Source of the DNA: Alphaproteobacteria bacterium
GTDB taxonomy: Bacteria; Pseudomonadota; Alphaproteobacteria; Reyranellales; Reyranellaceae
Assembly (NCBI GenBank): GCA_019635875.1
Contig: JAHBYP010000007.1
Coordinates: 62,001-126,000, forward strand
DNA length: 64,000 nucleotides
Direction of reading: 5' to 3'
Shown in pieces: positions 50,445-59,503 of the stretch. The number at the start of each line of letters is the position of its first letter. The first letter of the stretch is position 1. Both the position numbers and the translations under genes were made by a program. The notes beneath the pieces were generated by a model. That model worked only from the letters and a program-made list of their open reading frames with translations. It was not told the origin of the DNA and ran no database searches.

Positions 50445-53284
50445 TCGGCCGCGTCCACCGGTGCGATGCGGCGCGAGCGATCGGTGAGCGCGCGGTAGTC
50501 CTCCTGCCACTCGGTCGGCCCGTTCGAGGGCACGCACTGCACCGCGGTGACCTTGTACTCGGGGCAGTTGGTCGCCCAGTCCGAGTATTCCGTGGTGACG
50601 ACGTTGGTCTGCGTGTCGGGGTGATGGAAGGTCGTGTAGACCACGCCGGGCGCGACGCGGTCGGTGACCAGCGCGCGCAGGCTGGTGGCGCCGACGCGGC
50701 TTTGCAGCTTGATCCAGTCGCCGTCGCGAATGCCGCGCTGCTCGGCGTCGTGCGGATGGATCTCGAGCCGGTCCTCGGCGTGCCACACCATGTTGGCGGT
50801 GCGCCGGGTCTGGGCGCCGACATTGTACTGGCTGAGGATGCGGCCGGTCGTCAGCAGCAGCGGGAAGCGCGGACCGGTGCGCTCGTCGGTCGGCACGTAC
50901 TCGGTGACCATGAAGCGGCCCTTGCCGCGCACGAAGCCGTCGCGATGCATGACCGGCGTGCCTTCCGGCGCCTGCTCGTTGCACGGCCACTGGATCGAGC
51001 CCAGCTCGTCGAGCCTGGCGAACGACACGCCGGCGAAGCTCGGGGTGAGCGCGGCGATCTCGTCCATGATCTGCGCGGGATGATCGTAGTGGAATGGCAG
51101 GCCCATCGCCTGGGCCAGCCGCAAGGTGACCTCCCAGTCGGCCAGCCCGTTGCGCGGCGTCATCACCTTGCGCACGCGCTGGATGCGCCGCTCGGCGTTG
51201 GTGAAGGTGCCGTCCTTCTCGAGGAAGGTCGAGCCCGGCAGGAAGACATGGGCGTAGTTCGCGGTCTCGTTGAGGAAGAGATCGTGCACCACCACGCATT
51301 CCATCGCCGCGAGGCCGTCGGCGACGTGCTGGGTGTCGGGGTCGGACTGCAGGATGTCCTCGCCCTGGATGTAGATGCCCTTGAACGAGCCGTCGACCGC
51401 CGCATCGAGCATGTTGGGGATGCGCAGGCCGGGTTCCTTCTCGAGCGGCACGTTCCACAGCGTCTCGAACATCGCGCGCGTGGCGTCGCCCGAGATGTGG
51501 CGATAGCCGCTGAGCTCGTGCGGGAAGGAGCCCATGTCGCACGAGCCCTGGACGTTGTTCTGGCCGCGCAGCGGATTCACGCCGACGCCGGGCCGGCCGA
51601 TATTGCCGGTGGCCATGGCGAGATTGGCCAGCGCCATGACCGCGGTCGAGCCCTGGCTGTGCTCGGTGACGCCCAGCCCGTAGTAGATCGCGCCGTTGCC
51701 GCCGGTGGCGTAGAGCCGCGCGGCGCCGCGGATGGTCTCGGCCGGCACGCCGGAGATCTCCGCCACCGCCTCCGGGCTGTTGCGCGGCTCGGCGATGAAG
51801 GCGGCCCAGCGCTGGTATTCGTCCCAGTCGCAGCGCTCGCGCACGAAGGCTTCGTCGGCGAGGCCCTCGGTGACGATGACATGCGCCAGCGCATCGAGGA
51901 TCGCCACGTTGGTGCCGGGCCGCAGCGGCAGGTGATACGCCGCCTCGACATGCGGCATGCGCACGAGGTCGATGCGGCGGGGATCGATGACGATCAGCCT
52001 GGCGCCCTGGCGCATCCGCTTCTTCAGGCGGGAGGCGAAGACCGGGTGGCCGTCGGTCGGGTTGGCGCCCAGCACGATCATGACGTCGGCGTGCTCGACC
52101 GAGTCGAAATCCTGCGTGCCGGCCGAGGTGCCGAAGGTGGTCGACAGGCCGTAGCCGGTCGGCGCGTGGCAGACGCGGGCGCAGGTATCGACGTTGTTGT
52201 TGCCGAAGCCGGCGCGCACCAGCTTCTGCACCAGGAAGGTCTCCTCGTTGGTGCAGCGCGAGGAGGTGATGCCGCCGATCGCGCCGCGGCCGTATGTGCC
52301 CTGGATGCGCTTGAACTCCGAGGCGGTGTGGGCGAGCGCCTCGTCCCACGACACCTCGCGCCATGGATCGGTGGTGCGCGCGCGGATCATCGGATTGAGC
52401 ATGCGCTCCTTGTGCGTGGCGTAGCCCCAGGCGAAGCGTCCCTTGACGCAGGAATGGCCGCGATTGGCCTTGCCGTCCTTGAACGGCACCATGCGCACGA
52501 CCTCCTCGCCGCGCATCTCCGCCTTGAACGAGCAGCCGACGCCGCAATAGGCGCAGGTGGTGACGACGGAGTGCTCGGGCTGGCCGGTGTCGATGACCGA
52601 CTTCTCCATCAGGGTCGCGGTCGGGCAGGCCTGCACGCAGGCGCCGCAGGACACGCATTCGGAGTCGAGAAACTGCTCGTCGAGTCCGGCGGCGACCTTG
52701 GAGGCGAAGCCGCGGCCCTGGATGGTCAGCGCGAAGGTGCCCTGGACCTCCTCGCAGGCGCGCACGCAGCGCGAGCAGACGATGCATTTCGACGGATCGA
52801 AGGTGAAATAGGGGTTCGACTCGTCCTTGACCGCGTCGAGATGGTTCTCGCCGGCATAGCCGTAGCGCACCTCGCGCAGGCCGACGGCGCCGGCCATGTC
52901 CTGCAGCTCGCAGTCTCCGTTCGCCGCGCAGGTCAGGCAGTCGAGCGGATGATCGGAGATGTAGAGCTCCATCACGCCGCGCCGGAGCTTCTTAAGCCGC
53001 TCGGTCTGGGTCGAGACGCGCAGGCCCGATGCGACCGGCGTCGTGCACGAGGCCGGCGTGCCGGCGCGGCCCTCGATCTCGACCAGGCACAGCCGGCAGG
53101 AGCCGAATGGTTCGACGGAGTCGGTGGCGCAGAGCCTGGGCACCTTGATGCCGGCCTCCATCGCCGCGCGCATGATGGAGCTGCCCTCGGGAACGGTGAC
53201 CTCGAAGCCGTCGATGCTGAGCGTGACGGACTTCTCCGTTCGGGCGGGTGGGGTTCCGTAGTCTGTTTCCTTGATCAGGGACAT
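50441..53284 (-). CDS. fdsA: NAD-dependent formate dehydrogenase alpha subunit (molybdenum)
   Basis: A 947-residue catalytic subunit oxidising formate to CO2. The N-terminal [2Fe-2S] domain has LCATDSVEPFGSCRLCLVEI, a His-ligated cluster DHPLDCLTCAANGDCELQ follows, and two [4Fe-4S] motifs (CIVCSRCVRACEE; CVSCGACVQACP) precede the molybdopterin domain, which begins TTCAYCGVGCSF. The molybdenum ligand Cys is in NNNVDTCARVCHAPTGYG with the catalytic His beside it. Length and order agree with FdsA of Rhodobacter and Cupriavidus. It starts 10 bp after fdsB and overlaps fdsC by 4 bp. Confidence 0.95.
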   Translation of the reverse strand: MSLIKETDYGTPPARTEKSVTLSIDGFEVTVPEGSSIMRAAMEAGIKVPRLCATDSVEPFGSCRLCLVEIEGRAGTPASCTTPVASGLRVSTQTERLKKLRRGVMELYISDHPLDCLTCAANGDCELQDMAGAVGLREVRYGYAGENHLDAVKDESNPYFTFDPSKCIVCSRCVRACEEVQGTFALTIQGRGFASKVAAGLDEQFLDSECVSCGACVQACPTATLMEKSVIDTGQPEHSVVTTCAYCGVGCSFKAEMRGEEVVRMVPFKDGKANRGHSCVKGRFAWGYATHKERMLNPMIRARTTDPWREVSWDEALAHTASEFKRIQGTYGRGAIGGITSSRCTNEETFLVQKLVRAGFGNNNVDTCARVCHAPTGYGLSTTFGTSAGTQDFDSVEHADVMIVLGANPTDGHPVFASRLKKRMRQGARLIVIDPRRIDLVRMPHVEAAYHLPLRPGTNVAILDALAHVIVTEGLADEAFVRERCDWDEYQRWAAFIAEPRNSPEAVAEISGVPAETIRGAARLYATGGNGAIYYGLGVTEHSQGSTAVMALANLAMATGNIGRPGVGVNPLRGQNNVQGSCDMGSFPHELSGYRHISGDATRAMFETLWNVPLEKEPGLRIPNMLDAAVDGSFKGIYIQGEDILQSDPDTQHVADGLAAMECVVVHDLFLNETANYAHVFLPGSTFLEKDGTFTNAERRIQRVRKVMTPRNGLADWEVTLRLAQAMGLPFHYDHPAQIMDEIAALTPSFAGVSFARLDELGSIQWPCNEQAPEGTPVMHRDGFVRGKGRFMVTEYVPTDERTGPRFPLLLTTGRILSQYNVGAQTRRTANMVWHAEDRLEIHPHDAEQRGIRDGDWIKLQSRVGATSLRALVTDRVAPGVVYTTFHHPDTQTNVVTTEYSDWATNCPEYKVTAVQCVPSNGPTEWQEDYRALTDRSRRIAPVDAAE

Positions 53285-53294
53285 GACCGTGGCC

Positions 53295-54848
53295 TCAAGC
53301 CGGAACGGCGCCTGTTCGGGCGCCGAAATCCTCGGGGAAATGTCGCAGCGCGCTCATCACCGGGAAGGGCGTGAAACCGCCCAGGGCGCAGAGCGAGCCG
53401 AACTTCAGGGTGCCGCAGAGATCCTCGAGCAGCGCGAGGTTGGCCTCGCGCTTCTCGCCGCGCACGATGCGGTCGATGACCTCGACGCCGCGCGTCGAGC
53501 CGATGCGGCAGGGCGTGCACTTGCCGCAGGATTCGATGGCGCAGAACTCCATCGCGAAGCGCGCCTGGTGCGCCATGTCGACGGTGTCGTCGAACACCAC
53601 GATGCCGCCATGGCCGATCAGCCCGTCGCGCGCGGTGAAGGCCTCGTAGTCGAACGGCGTGTCGAACAGCGCGCGCGGGAAATAGGCGCCTAGCGGGCCA
53701 CCGACCTGTACCGCGCGCACCGGCCGGCCGCTCGCCGTGCCGCCGCCGATGTCGTCGACCAGCTCGCCCAGCGTCACGCCAAAGCCGGTCTCGAACAGGC
53801 CGCCGTGGCGCACATTGCCGGCGAGCTGGATCGGCATGGTGCCGCGCGAGCGGCCGATGCCGAAGTCGCGATAGAAATCGGCGCCCTCGGCGAGGATCGT
53901 CGGCACCGCGGCCAGCGACAGCACGTTGTTGACCACGGTCGGCCGGCCGAACAGGCCGCGATGCGCCGGCAGCGGCGGCTTGGCGCGCACCATGCCGCGC
54001 TTGCCCTCGAGGGAGTCGAGCAGCGCCGTCTCCTCGCCGCAGACATAGGCGCCGGCGCCGACGCGGATCTCGATGTCGAAGGCATGGCCCGAGCCGGCGA
54101 CATTGGCGCCCAGGCAGCCGTCGCGTCGCGCCATCGCCAGCGCCGCCTCCATGGTGGCGATGGCGTGCGGGTATTCGGAGCGGATGTAGAGGAAGCCCTT
54201 GGCGGCGCCGACGGCGATGGCGGCGATGGTCATGCCCTCGATCAGGCAGAACGGATCGCCTTCCATGATCATGCGATCGGCGTAGGTGCCGGAATCGCCC
54301 TCGTCGGCGTTGCAGACGATGTACTTGGGCTGGCCGACGGCCTCGCGCGTGGTACGCCACTTGATGCCGGTGGGGAAGCCGGCGCCGCCGCGGCCGCGCA
54401 GGCCGGACTGCACCACCGCCTCGACGATCGCCGCCGGGCCGATGCTCAGCGCGCGTTCGAGACCGCGATAGCCGCCGGCGGCGCGGTACTCAGAGAGCGA
54501 CAGCGGATCGATGATGCCGCAGCGCGCGAAGGTCAGCCGCGTCTGGCGCTTGAGGAACGGGATCGCCTCCGGCGGTCCCAGCCTCAACCTGTGCGGCCCG
54601 CCGCCGGCGACGATGGCGTCGAGCAGCGCCTCGGCGTCCGACGCCTCGACCGGCCCGTAGGCGACGCGACCCTCGGGCGTCGCGAGCTCCAGCATCGGCT
54701 CGAGCCAGAACAGGCCGCGCGATCCGGTGCGGACGATCTCCAGGGTCACGCCGCGCCGCCGGGCGGCCTCGCCCAGCGCCTGGGCGACCTCGTCGGCGCC
54801 GACCGCCAGGGCGGCGACGTCGCGCGGCAGATAGACAAGCGCGCTCAC
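53295..54848 (-). CDS. fdsB: NAD-dependent formate dehydrogenase beta subunit (FMN, NAD site)
   Basis: A 517-residue diaphorase subunit resembling NuoF with an N-terminal thioredoxin-like extension. The NAD/FMN motifs GLRGRGGAGFPTGIKW and VGAGAYVCGEETALLDSLEG and the [4Fe-4S] cysteines in ESCGKCTPCRIGSTRG are seen. It passes electrons from FdsA to NAD+. The start is GTG 54848, overlapping the fdsG stop by 4 bp (GTGA). Confidence 0.94.
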   Translation of the reverse strand: MSALVYLPRDVAALAVGADEVAQALGEAARRRGVTLEIVRTGSRGLFWLEPMLELATPEGRVAYGPVEASDAEALLDAIVAGGGPHRLRLGPPEAIPFLKRQTRLTFARCGIIDPLSLSEYRAAGGYRGLERALSIGPAAIVEAVVQSGLRGRGGAGFPTGIKWRTTREAVGQPKYIVCNADEGDSGTYADRMIMEGDPFCLIEGMTIAAIAVGAAKGFLYIRSEYPHAIATMEAALAMARRDGCLGANVAGSGHAFDIEIRVGAGAYVCGEETALLDSLEGKRGMVRAKPPLPAHRGLFGRPTVVNNVLSLAAVPTILAEGADFYRDFGIGRSRGTMPIQLAGNVRHGGLFETGFGVTLGELVDDIGGGTASGRPVRAVQVGGPLGAYFPRALFDTPFDYEAFTARDGLIGHGGIVVFDDTVDMAHQARFAMEFCAIESCGKCTPCRIGSTRGVEVIDRIVRGEKREANLALLEDLCGTLKFGSLCALGGFTPFPVMSALRHFPEDFGARTGAVPA

Positions 54849-55309
54849 GACGCCACCTCGTCGAGCAGCCGGTCGAGGCGGCCGGCGTCGAGGCGGCCCA
54901 GCGGGCGACCGTCGAGCAGGGCGGCGGGGCCGCTGGCGCACAATCCGAGGCAGAACACCGGCTCCAGGGTGACGCTGCCGTCGGCCGTCGTCCCGCCCCA
55001 GGAGACACCCAGTCGTGATTGTCCGTGCGCCGCCAGCCGCTCGCCGCCCAGCGACTGGCAGGCCTCGGCGCGGCACAGCTTCAGCACATGCCGGCCGGCC
55101 GGCTCACGCCGGAAGTCGTGGTAGAAGCTGACGATGCCGTGCACTTCGGCGCGCGTCAGGTTGAGCGCGTCGGCGACCAGCACGACGGCCTCCTCGGAGA
55201 TGAAACCGAATTCGCGCTGCAGCGCCTGCAGGATGACCAAGGTCGGACCGTCGTCGGTCCGGTGGGTCTCGATGATCTGCCGCGCGCGCGCTTCTTGCCA
55301 GGCGGGCAT
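54845..55309 (-). CDS. fdsG: NAD-dependent formate dehydrogenase gamma subunit ([2Fe-2S])
   Basis: A 154-residue NuoE-like protein. The [2Fe-2S] cluster cysteines are CRAEACQ and CLGLCASGP, in a thioredoxin-like fold. It starts the fds operon at ATG 55309. The 113 bp upstream, up to the LysR stop, hold a strong dyad at 55393. The subunit transfers electrons within the diaphorase module. Confidence 0.93.
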   Translation of the reverse strand: MPAWQEARARQIIETHRTDDGPTLVILQALQREFGFISEEAVVLVADALNLTRAEVHGIVSFYHDFRREPAGRHVLKLCRAEACQSLGGERLAAHGQSRLGVSWGGTTADGSVTLEPVFCLGLCASGPAALLDGRPLGRLDAGRLDRLLDEVAS

Positions 55310-55392
55310 TGGCCGCGCTCCCAGTCACGCTGCCGTTACGCCCATCAGATTGGCGCCGATCGTGCAGCGATCAAGAAAGCAGTTCGGTTGCC

Positions 55393-55411
55393 CGATAGAA
55401 TATGTCTATCG
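55393..55411. promoter_or_regulatory. LysR-type operator candidate upstream of fdsG
   Basis: A perfect dyad CGATAG-N7-CTATCG with an AT-rich centre (AATATGT) follows the ATA-N-TAT style of LysR-type sites. It lies 84 bp upstream of fdsG in the gap between the LysR gene and the operon, well placed for activation of fdsGBACD by the adjacent regulator. Confidence 0.7.
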
Positions 55412-55422
55412 AACCGCCGATT

Positions 55423-56325
55423 TCAATTGGCGGCGAGGCCCTCGGCCGCCGCCAGCCGCCGTGCCTCGGCCACCAGGGCGGCGGTCAGCGGGGTCTTCGG
55501 CTCGTGATCCGGGACGATCAGGCCGATCACCGGGTCGGGGCCGTCACCGGCAATGGGAACGGCCCGGATCGTCTCGGTCAGGCCCAGGGTCTCGGCGACC
55601 TTGGCCGGCATGACGCTGGACCAGCGGCCGGTTCGCACATGCGAGACCAGCACCATCATGGAATTCGATTCCAGGGTCGGGGCCGGCTCGCCGCCGGCTT
55701 CGCGCAGCAGGCGGTCGATGATGCGGCGGTTCTGCATGTCGGGCGTCAGCAGGCAGAGCGGCGTCCGCCCGACCTCGCCCCAGCTGACCTGCTTGCGGTC
55801 GGCCAGCGGGCTCTCCGAGGTCGTCAGCAGCAGATACTGCTCGCGATAGAGCGGCACGGTCTGCACGCGGCCGACCGGCTCGTTGTTGAGGTAGCTGATG
55901 CCGGCGTCGATCTCGAGGTTCTCGAGGAGCGAGAGGATCTCGATCGAGGTGCGCGACAGCACGGTGAACGACACGTTGGGATGGCGCGCGCGATAGGGCG
56001 TGGTCAGCGAGGCGACCATGGCGAGCGCCGAAGGGATCGCGGCGATGCGGATGTGGCCGGCGAGGCCCTCCTTCAGCGAGCGCATCTCCGAGCGCATGGC
56101 GCGCGCGTCGCTGACGATGCGCCGCGCCCATTCCAGCACGCGCTCACCTTCCGGCGTGAAGCTGTGGAAGCGCGAGCCGCGCTGCACCAGCAGGACGCCC
56201 AGCGTCTCCTCGAGCTGCTTGATCGCCGCCGAGAAGGTCGGCTGCGTCACGCCGCTGGCCTCCGCGGCGCGGCCGAAATGCCGCTCGCGCGCGAGCGCGA
56301 TCAGGTATTCCAGCTTGTCGATCAT
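55423..56325 (-). CDS. LysR-family regulator of the fds operon
   Basis: A 300-residue LysR-type regulator. The N-terminal winged helix-turn-helix reads EYLIALARERHFGRAAEASG and TQPTFSAAIKQLEETLGVLL, and residues about 90-290 form the periplasmic-binding-like effector domain (VPLYREQYLLLTTSESPLAD). Formate-operon LysR genes occupy this place in relatives. Its ATG overlaps the amidase stop by 4 bp, and a CGATAG-N7-CTATCG dyad sits between it and fdsG. The effector (formate, or a pathway intermediate) is unknown. Confidence 0.88.
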   Translation of the reverse strand: MIDKLEYLIALARERHFGRAAEASGVTQPTFSAAIKQLEETLGVLLVQRGSRFHSFTPEGERVLEWARRIVSDARAMRSEMRSLKEGLAGHIRIAAIPSALAMVASLTTPYRARHPNVSFTVLSRTSIEILSLLENLEIDAGISYLNNEPVGRVQTVPLYREQYLLLTTSESPLADRKQVSWGEVGRTPLCLLTPDMQNRRIIDRLLREAGGEPAPTLESNSMMVLVSHVRTGRWSSVMPAKVAETLGLTETIRAVPIAGDGPDPVIGLIVPDHEPKTPLTAALVAEARRLAAAEGLAAN

Positions 56326-57752
56326 GGTCGGATCGCCGCCGGCCGCTTGTCGGCCCAGGGCCGCGCCTGCTCGAACAGCGCCGCGGCGCGCAGCACGTCG
56401 AGATCGTGGCCCCAGCGTCCGACGATCTGCAGGCCGGTGGGCAGCCCGTCGCCGGCGAAGCCCGAGGGCACCGAGATCGCCGGGTGGCCGGTGAGGTTGA
56501 AGGGATACTGGTAGGCGGTCCAGCTCTGGCGCGTGATGCCGCAGGGCTGGTTCTCGATGATCACCTGCTGCGTGGCATCGAAGCTGGCATCGAGCGCGGT
56601 GCGCGCCGTGGTCGGCGAGACCAGGAAGTCGTAACGCGCCAGCAGCTTCTGCACGCGCTGGAACAGGCCGGTGCGCGCGTACTCGGCGTTGCGCAGGTCG
56701 TGCATCGAGAAGCCTTCGCCCCAATCGGCGAACTGCACCATCGAGGGGTCCATCTTCGCGCGCCATTGCGCCATGCGCGGCTTCATGCGCGCGGCGATGC
56801 CGGTCTGGTAGAGCACGCGGCCCTCGTGCTCGATCCAGTCGATCGCCTCGCTCACCGGCTCGATCTCGGCGCCCAGCGCCTCCAGTGCCTTCAGCGACGC
56901 CTCGGTGTTGGCGCGCACCTCGCGGTCGAGAAGCTTGTTGGCCATCTTCTCGATATAGCCGAAGCGCACGCCGGTCAGCTTCTGGCCCTGCAGCAGCGGC
57001 GACACCGGCTTCAGCGCCGCGTTGAGCGACCACGGATCGCGCGGGTCGGGACCGACGATGGTGGCGAACATCAGCGCCGCGTCGCCCACCGTGCGCGTCA
57101 TCGGCCCGGCGAAGGAGTTGTTGGCGAAGACGTCGCTGGCCGTCTCCATCGGCACGACGCCCAGGGTCGGCTTGAGCCCGACGATGCCGCAGGTCGCCGC
57201 CGGGCCGCGGATCGAGCCGGCGCCGTCGGTGCCGATCGCCAGCGGTCCGAGTCCCGATGCGATCGCCGCCGCCGCGCCGCCGGAGGATCCGCCGGACGTG
57301 CGATCGAGCCCCCAGGGATTGCGCGTGATGCCCTGCAGCGGGCTGTCGGTGAGGCCCTTGTGGCCGAACTCCGGCGTCGTCGTCTTGCCGATCAGGATGG
57401 CGCCGGCCGCGCGCAGCCGCGCCGGCGTCACGCCGTCGGCCGAAGCGACATGGTCGGCGAAGATGTGCGAGCCGTGCGTGGTGCGCACGCCCTGCACGTC
57501 GATCAGGTCCTTGATGCTGACCGGCAGGCCGTGCAGCGGACCCAGCGGCGCGCCCTCGCGCACCGCGACCTCGGCCTTGCGCGCGGTCTCGCGTGCTTCC
57601 TCGGCCATGATGGTGACGAATGCGTTGATCCTGGGCTGGCTGCGGGTGATCGCGCCCAGCACGGCCTCGACGTATTCGACGGGCGAGAGCCTGCCGCGGC
57701 GGATCAGGCTGGCCGCCTCGACCGCCGGCATGAACAACAGGTCCTCGCTCAT
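56322..57752 (-). CDS. Amidase-signature family amidase coupled to the LysR gene
   Basis: A 476-residue amidase with Lys in [12 protein letters not shown], cis-Ser in [15 protein letters not shown] and nucleophile Ser in [16 protein letters not shown]. It starts at ATG 57752, and its stop overlaps the LysR start. Because it is translationally coupled to the fds regulator, it might release formate or a formate precursor from an amide; the link is positional only. It is divergent from yaiI with only 28 bp between the starts. Confidence 0.9.
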   Translation of the reverse strand: MSEDLLFMPAVEAASLIRRGRLSPVEYVEAVLGAITRSQPRINAFVTIMAEEARETARKAEVAVREGAPLGPLHGLPVSIKDLIDVQGVRTTHGSHIFADHVASADGVTPARLRAAGAILIGKTTTPEFGHKGLTDSPLQGITRNPWGLDRTSGGSSGGAAAAIASGLGPLAIGTDGAGSIRGPAATCGIVGLKPTLGVVPMETASDVFANNSFAGPMTRTVGDAALMFATIVGPDPRDPWSLNAALKPVSPLLQGQKLTGVRFGYIEKMANKLLDREVRANTEASLKALEALGAEIEPVSEAIDWIEHEGRVLYQTGIAARMKPRMAQWRAKMDPSMVQFADWGEGFSMHDLRNAEYARTGLFQRVQKLLARYDFLVSPTTARTALDASFDATQQVIIENQPCGITRQSWTAYQYPFNLTGHPAISVPSGFAGDGLPTGLQIVGRWGHDLDVLRAAALFEQARPWADKRPAAIRP

Positions 57753-57780
57753 CGCCTCTCCCCCTATACTGCCGACGACC

Positions 57781-58254
57781 ATGCGCGATATCGAGATCTA
57801 CGTCGACGGCGACGCCTGCCCGGTGAAGGCCGAAATCTACCGCGTCGCGGCCCGCTACGGGCTGAAGGTCTTCGTCGTCGCCAACAGCTTCTTCATGGTG
57901 CCGCCGGATCCGAGGATCGAACGGGTCGTCGTCGAGGGCAACTTCGATGCGGCCGACGACTGGATCGCCACCCGCGTGCAGCCCGGCGACATCGTGATCA
58001 CGGCCGACATCCCGCTGGCCGACCGCTGCCTGAAGGCCGGCGCGGCGGTGATCGGCAATACCGGCGTGCCGTTCACCGCGGATTCCATCGGCATGGCGCT
58101 GGCCAGCCGGGCGCTGATGTCGGATCTGCGCGCCATGGGCGAAGTGACGGGCGGCCCGAAGCCGAAGGCCGGTCGCGACAAGTCGCGGTTCCTCTCGGCG
58201 CTGGACGAGACCATCGTGCGGCTGCGCCGGGCGCGCAGGACAGCCCGTCGTTGA
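57781..58254 (+). CDS. YaiI/YqxD family protein (DUF188)
   Basis: A 157-residue member of the conserved YaiI/YqxD family with [49 protein letters not shown] and [12 protein letters not shown]. The fold resembles PIN-type nucleases, but the function is not established. It is divergent from the amidase, with a 28-bp promoter gap that must be shared or overlapping. Confidence 0.9.
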   Translation: MRDIEIYVDGDACPVKAEIYRVAARYGLKVFVVANSFFMVPPDPRIERVVVEGNFDAADDWIATRVQPGDIVITADIPLADRCLKAGAAVIGNTGVPFTADSIGMALASRALMSDLRAMGEVTGGPKPKAGRDKSRFLSALDETIVRLRRARRTARR

Positions 58255-58311
58255 CCGCCACCGCGCCGGTTGTTACCGCTTGGGACGCAAGAACAACGCG
58301 AGGGGACACCC

Positions 58312-58923
58312 ATGAGGCTGCATACGTCGATCGGGCCGAATCCGGCGGTCGTGACCATGTTCATGAAGGAGAAGGGCATCGAGCTGCCGCTGGTGCAGGT
58401 CGACATCCGCGCCGGCGAGAACCGCAAGGAGCCCTACCTCAAGGTCAACCCGTCCGGCCAGAGCCCGGCGCTGGAGCTCGACGACGGCACGGTGATCAGC
58501 GAGATCACGGCGATCTGCGAGTACCTCGACGACGTCAACAAGAGCTCGCCCTCGTTGATCGGCAACACGCCGCAGGAGCGGGCGGTGACGCACATGTGGG
58601 TGCGCCGCGTCGACCTCAACATCCTCGAGCCTATGGCCAACGGCTTCCGCTACTCGGATGGCCTGAAGATGTTCGAGAGCCGCATGCGCTGCCTGCCCGA
58701 GGCGGCGGCCGGGCTGAAGGCCTGCGCCCAGGACAAGCTGAAATGGCTCGACGGGCTGATGGAGGGCAAGACCTGGATCGCCGGCGACCGCTTCACGCTC
58801 GCCGACATCATGCTCTTCGTCTTCGTCAACTTCTTCGCCAAGATCAACCAACCGATCGATCCTTCGCTGAAGAACATCGTCGCCTGGAACGAGCGCGTGA
58901 AGGCCCGGCCGAGCGCGGCGTGA
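58312..58923 (+). CDS. Glutathione S-transferase family protein
   Basis: A 203-residue cytosolic GST. The thioredoxin-like domain contains TSIGPNPAVVTMFMKEKG, YLKVNPSGQSPALELDDG and VISEITAICEYLDD (the glutathione-binding SE/T motif); a helical domain follows with TWIAGDRFTLADIMLF. The usual catalytic Ser/Tyr/Cys near residue 10 is not obvious. It may conjugate glutathione or act as a peroxidase; the substrate is unknown. GAGGGGA lies about 6 nt before ATG 58312. Confidence 0.9.
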   Translation: MRLHTSIGPNPAVVTMFMKEKGIELPLVQVDIRAGENRKEPYLKVNPSGQSPALELDDGTVISEITAICEYLDDVNKSSPSLIGNTPQERAVTHMWVRRVDLNILEPMANGFRYSDGLKMFESRMRCLPEAAAGLKACAQDKLKWLDGLMEGKTWIAGDRFTLADIMLFVFVNFFAKINQPIDPSLKNIVAWNERVKARPSAA

Positions 58924-58939
58924 TGTCCGCTTCCCCCTA

Positions 58940-59063
58940 CCTTCCCCCGGAGGGGGAAGGTGCCGAAGGCGGATGGGGGATGTCGAAGACGGACAACGAT
59001 GTCGTTGAGGTATCCCCCATCCGTCAGCGCTTCGCGCTGCCACCTTCCCCCTCCGGGGGAAGG
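58940..59063. repeat. PAL-A palindromic repeat
   Basis: A full copy. The left H2 module is degenerate (GCCGAAGGC) but still palindromic, and the right is CAGCGC-TTC-GCGCTG. Its GGGGGAAGGTAA end lies 9 nt before the arfB ATG. Confidence 0.93.
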
Positions 59064-59072
59064 TAATCTGTC

Positions 59073-59501
59073 ATGCCCCTGATCCGCATCAACCACCGCA
59101 TCGCCATCGACGAGTCCGAGATCGTCGAGAGCTTCGTGCGCGCGTCGGGTCCGGGCGGGCAGAACGTCAACAAGGTGTCGACGGCGGTCGAGCTGCGCTT
59201 CGACGTGCGCAACTCGCCGTCATTGCCCGACGCGGTGAAGGCGCGGCTGGAGCAACTGGCCGGAAGACGTCTGACGCGCGAGGGCGTGCTGGTGATCGAG
59301 GCGCAGCGCTACCGCACGCAGGTTCGCAATCGCGAGGATGGCCTCGAGCGCCTGGTCGAGCTGATCCGCGAAGCGGCCGCGCCGCCGCCACCGCCGCGCC
59401 GGCCGACCAAGCCGACCCGCGCGTCGAAGGAGCGGCGGCTGGCGTCGAAGGAACGCCGCGGCCGCGTCAAGGCCCTGCGCCAGTCGCGGCCGACGGACTG
59501 A
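59073..59501 (+). CDS. arfB: Alternative ribosome-rescue factor / peptidyl-tRNA hydrolase ArfB
   Basis: A 142-residue protein of the ArfB/YaeJ family that releases stalled peptides from ribosomes lacking a stop codon. The GGQ catalytic motif is in RASGPGGQNVNKVSTAVEL, and a basic C-terminal tail (RASKERRLASKERRGRVKAL) fits the mRNA-entry channel. A proline-rich linker (PPPPPRRPTKP) lies between. Ribosome-site candidate is the end of the adjacent PAL-A repeat (GGGGAAGG). It is followed 2 bp later by the PLP enzyme gene, a likely operon. Confidence 0.92.
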   Translation: MPLIRINHRIAIDESEIVESFVRASGPGGQNVNKVSTAVELRFDVRNSPSLPDAVKARLEQLAGRRLTREGVLVIEAQRYRTQVRNREDGLERLVELIREAAAPPPPPRRPTKPTRASKERRLASKERRGRVKALRQSRPTD

Positions 59502-59503
59502 CG

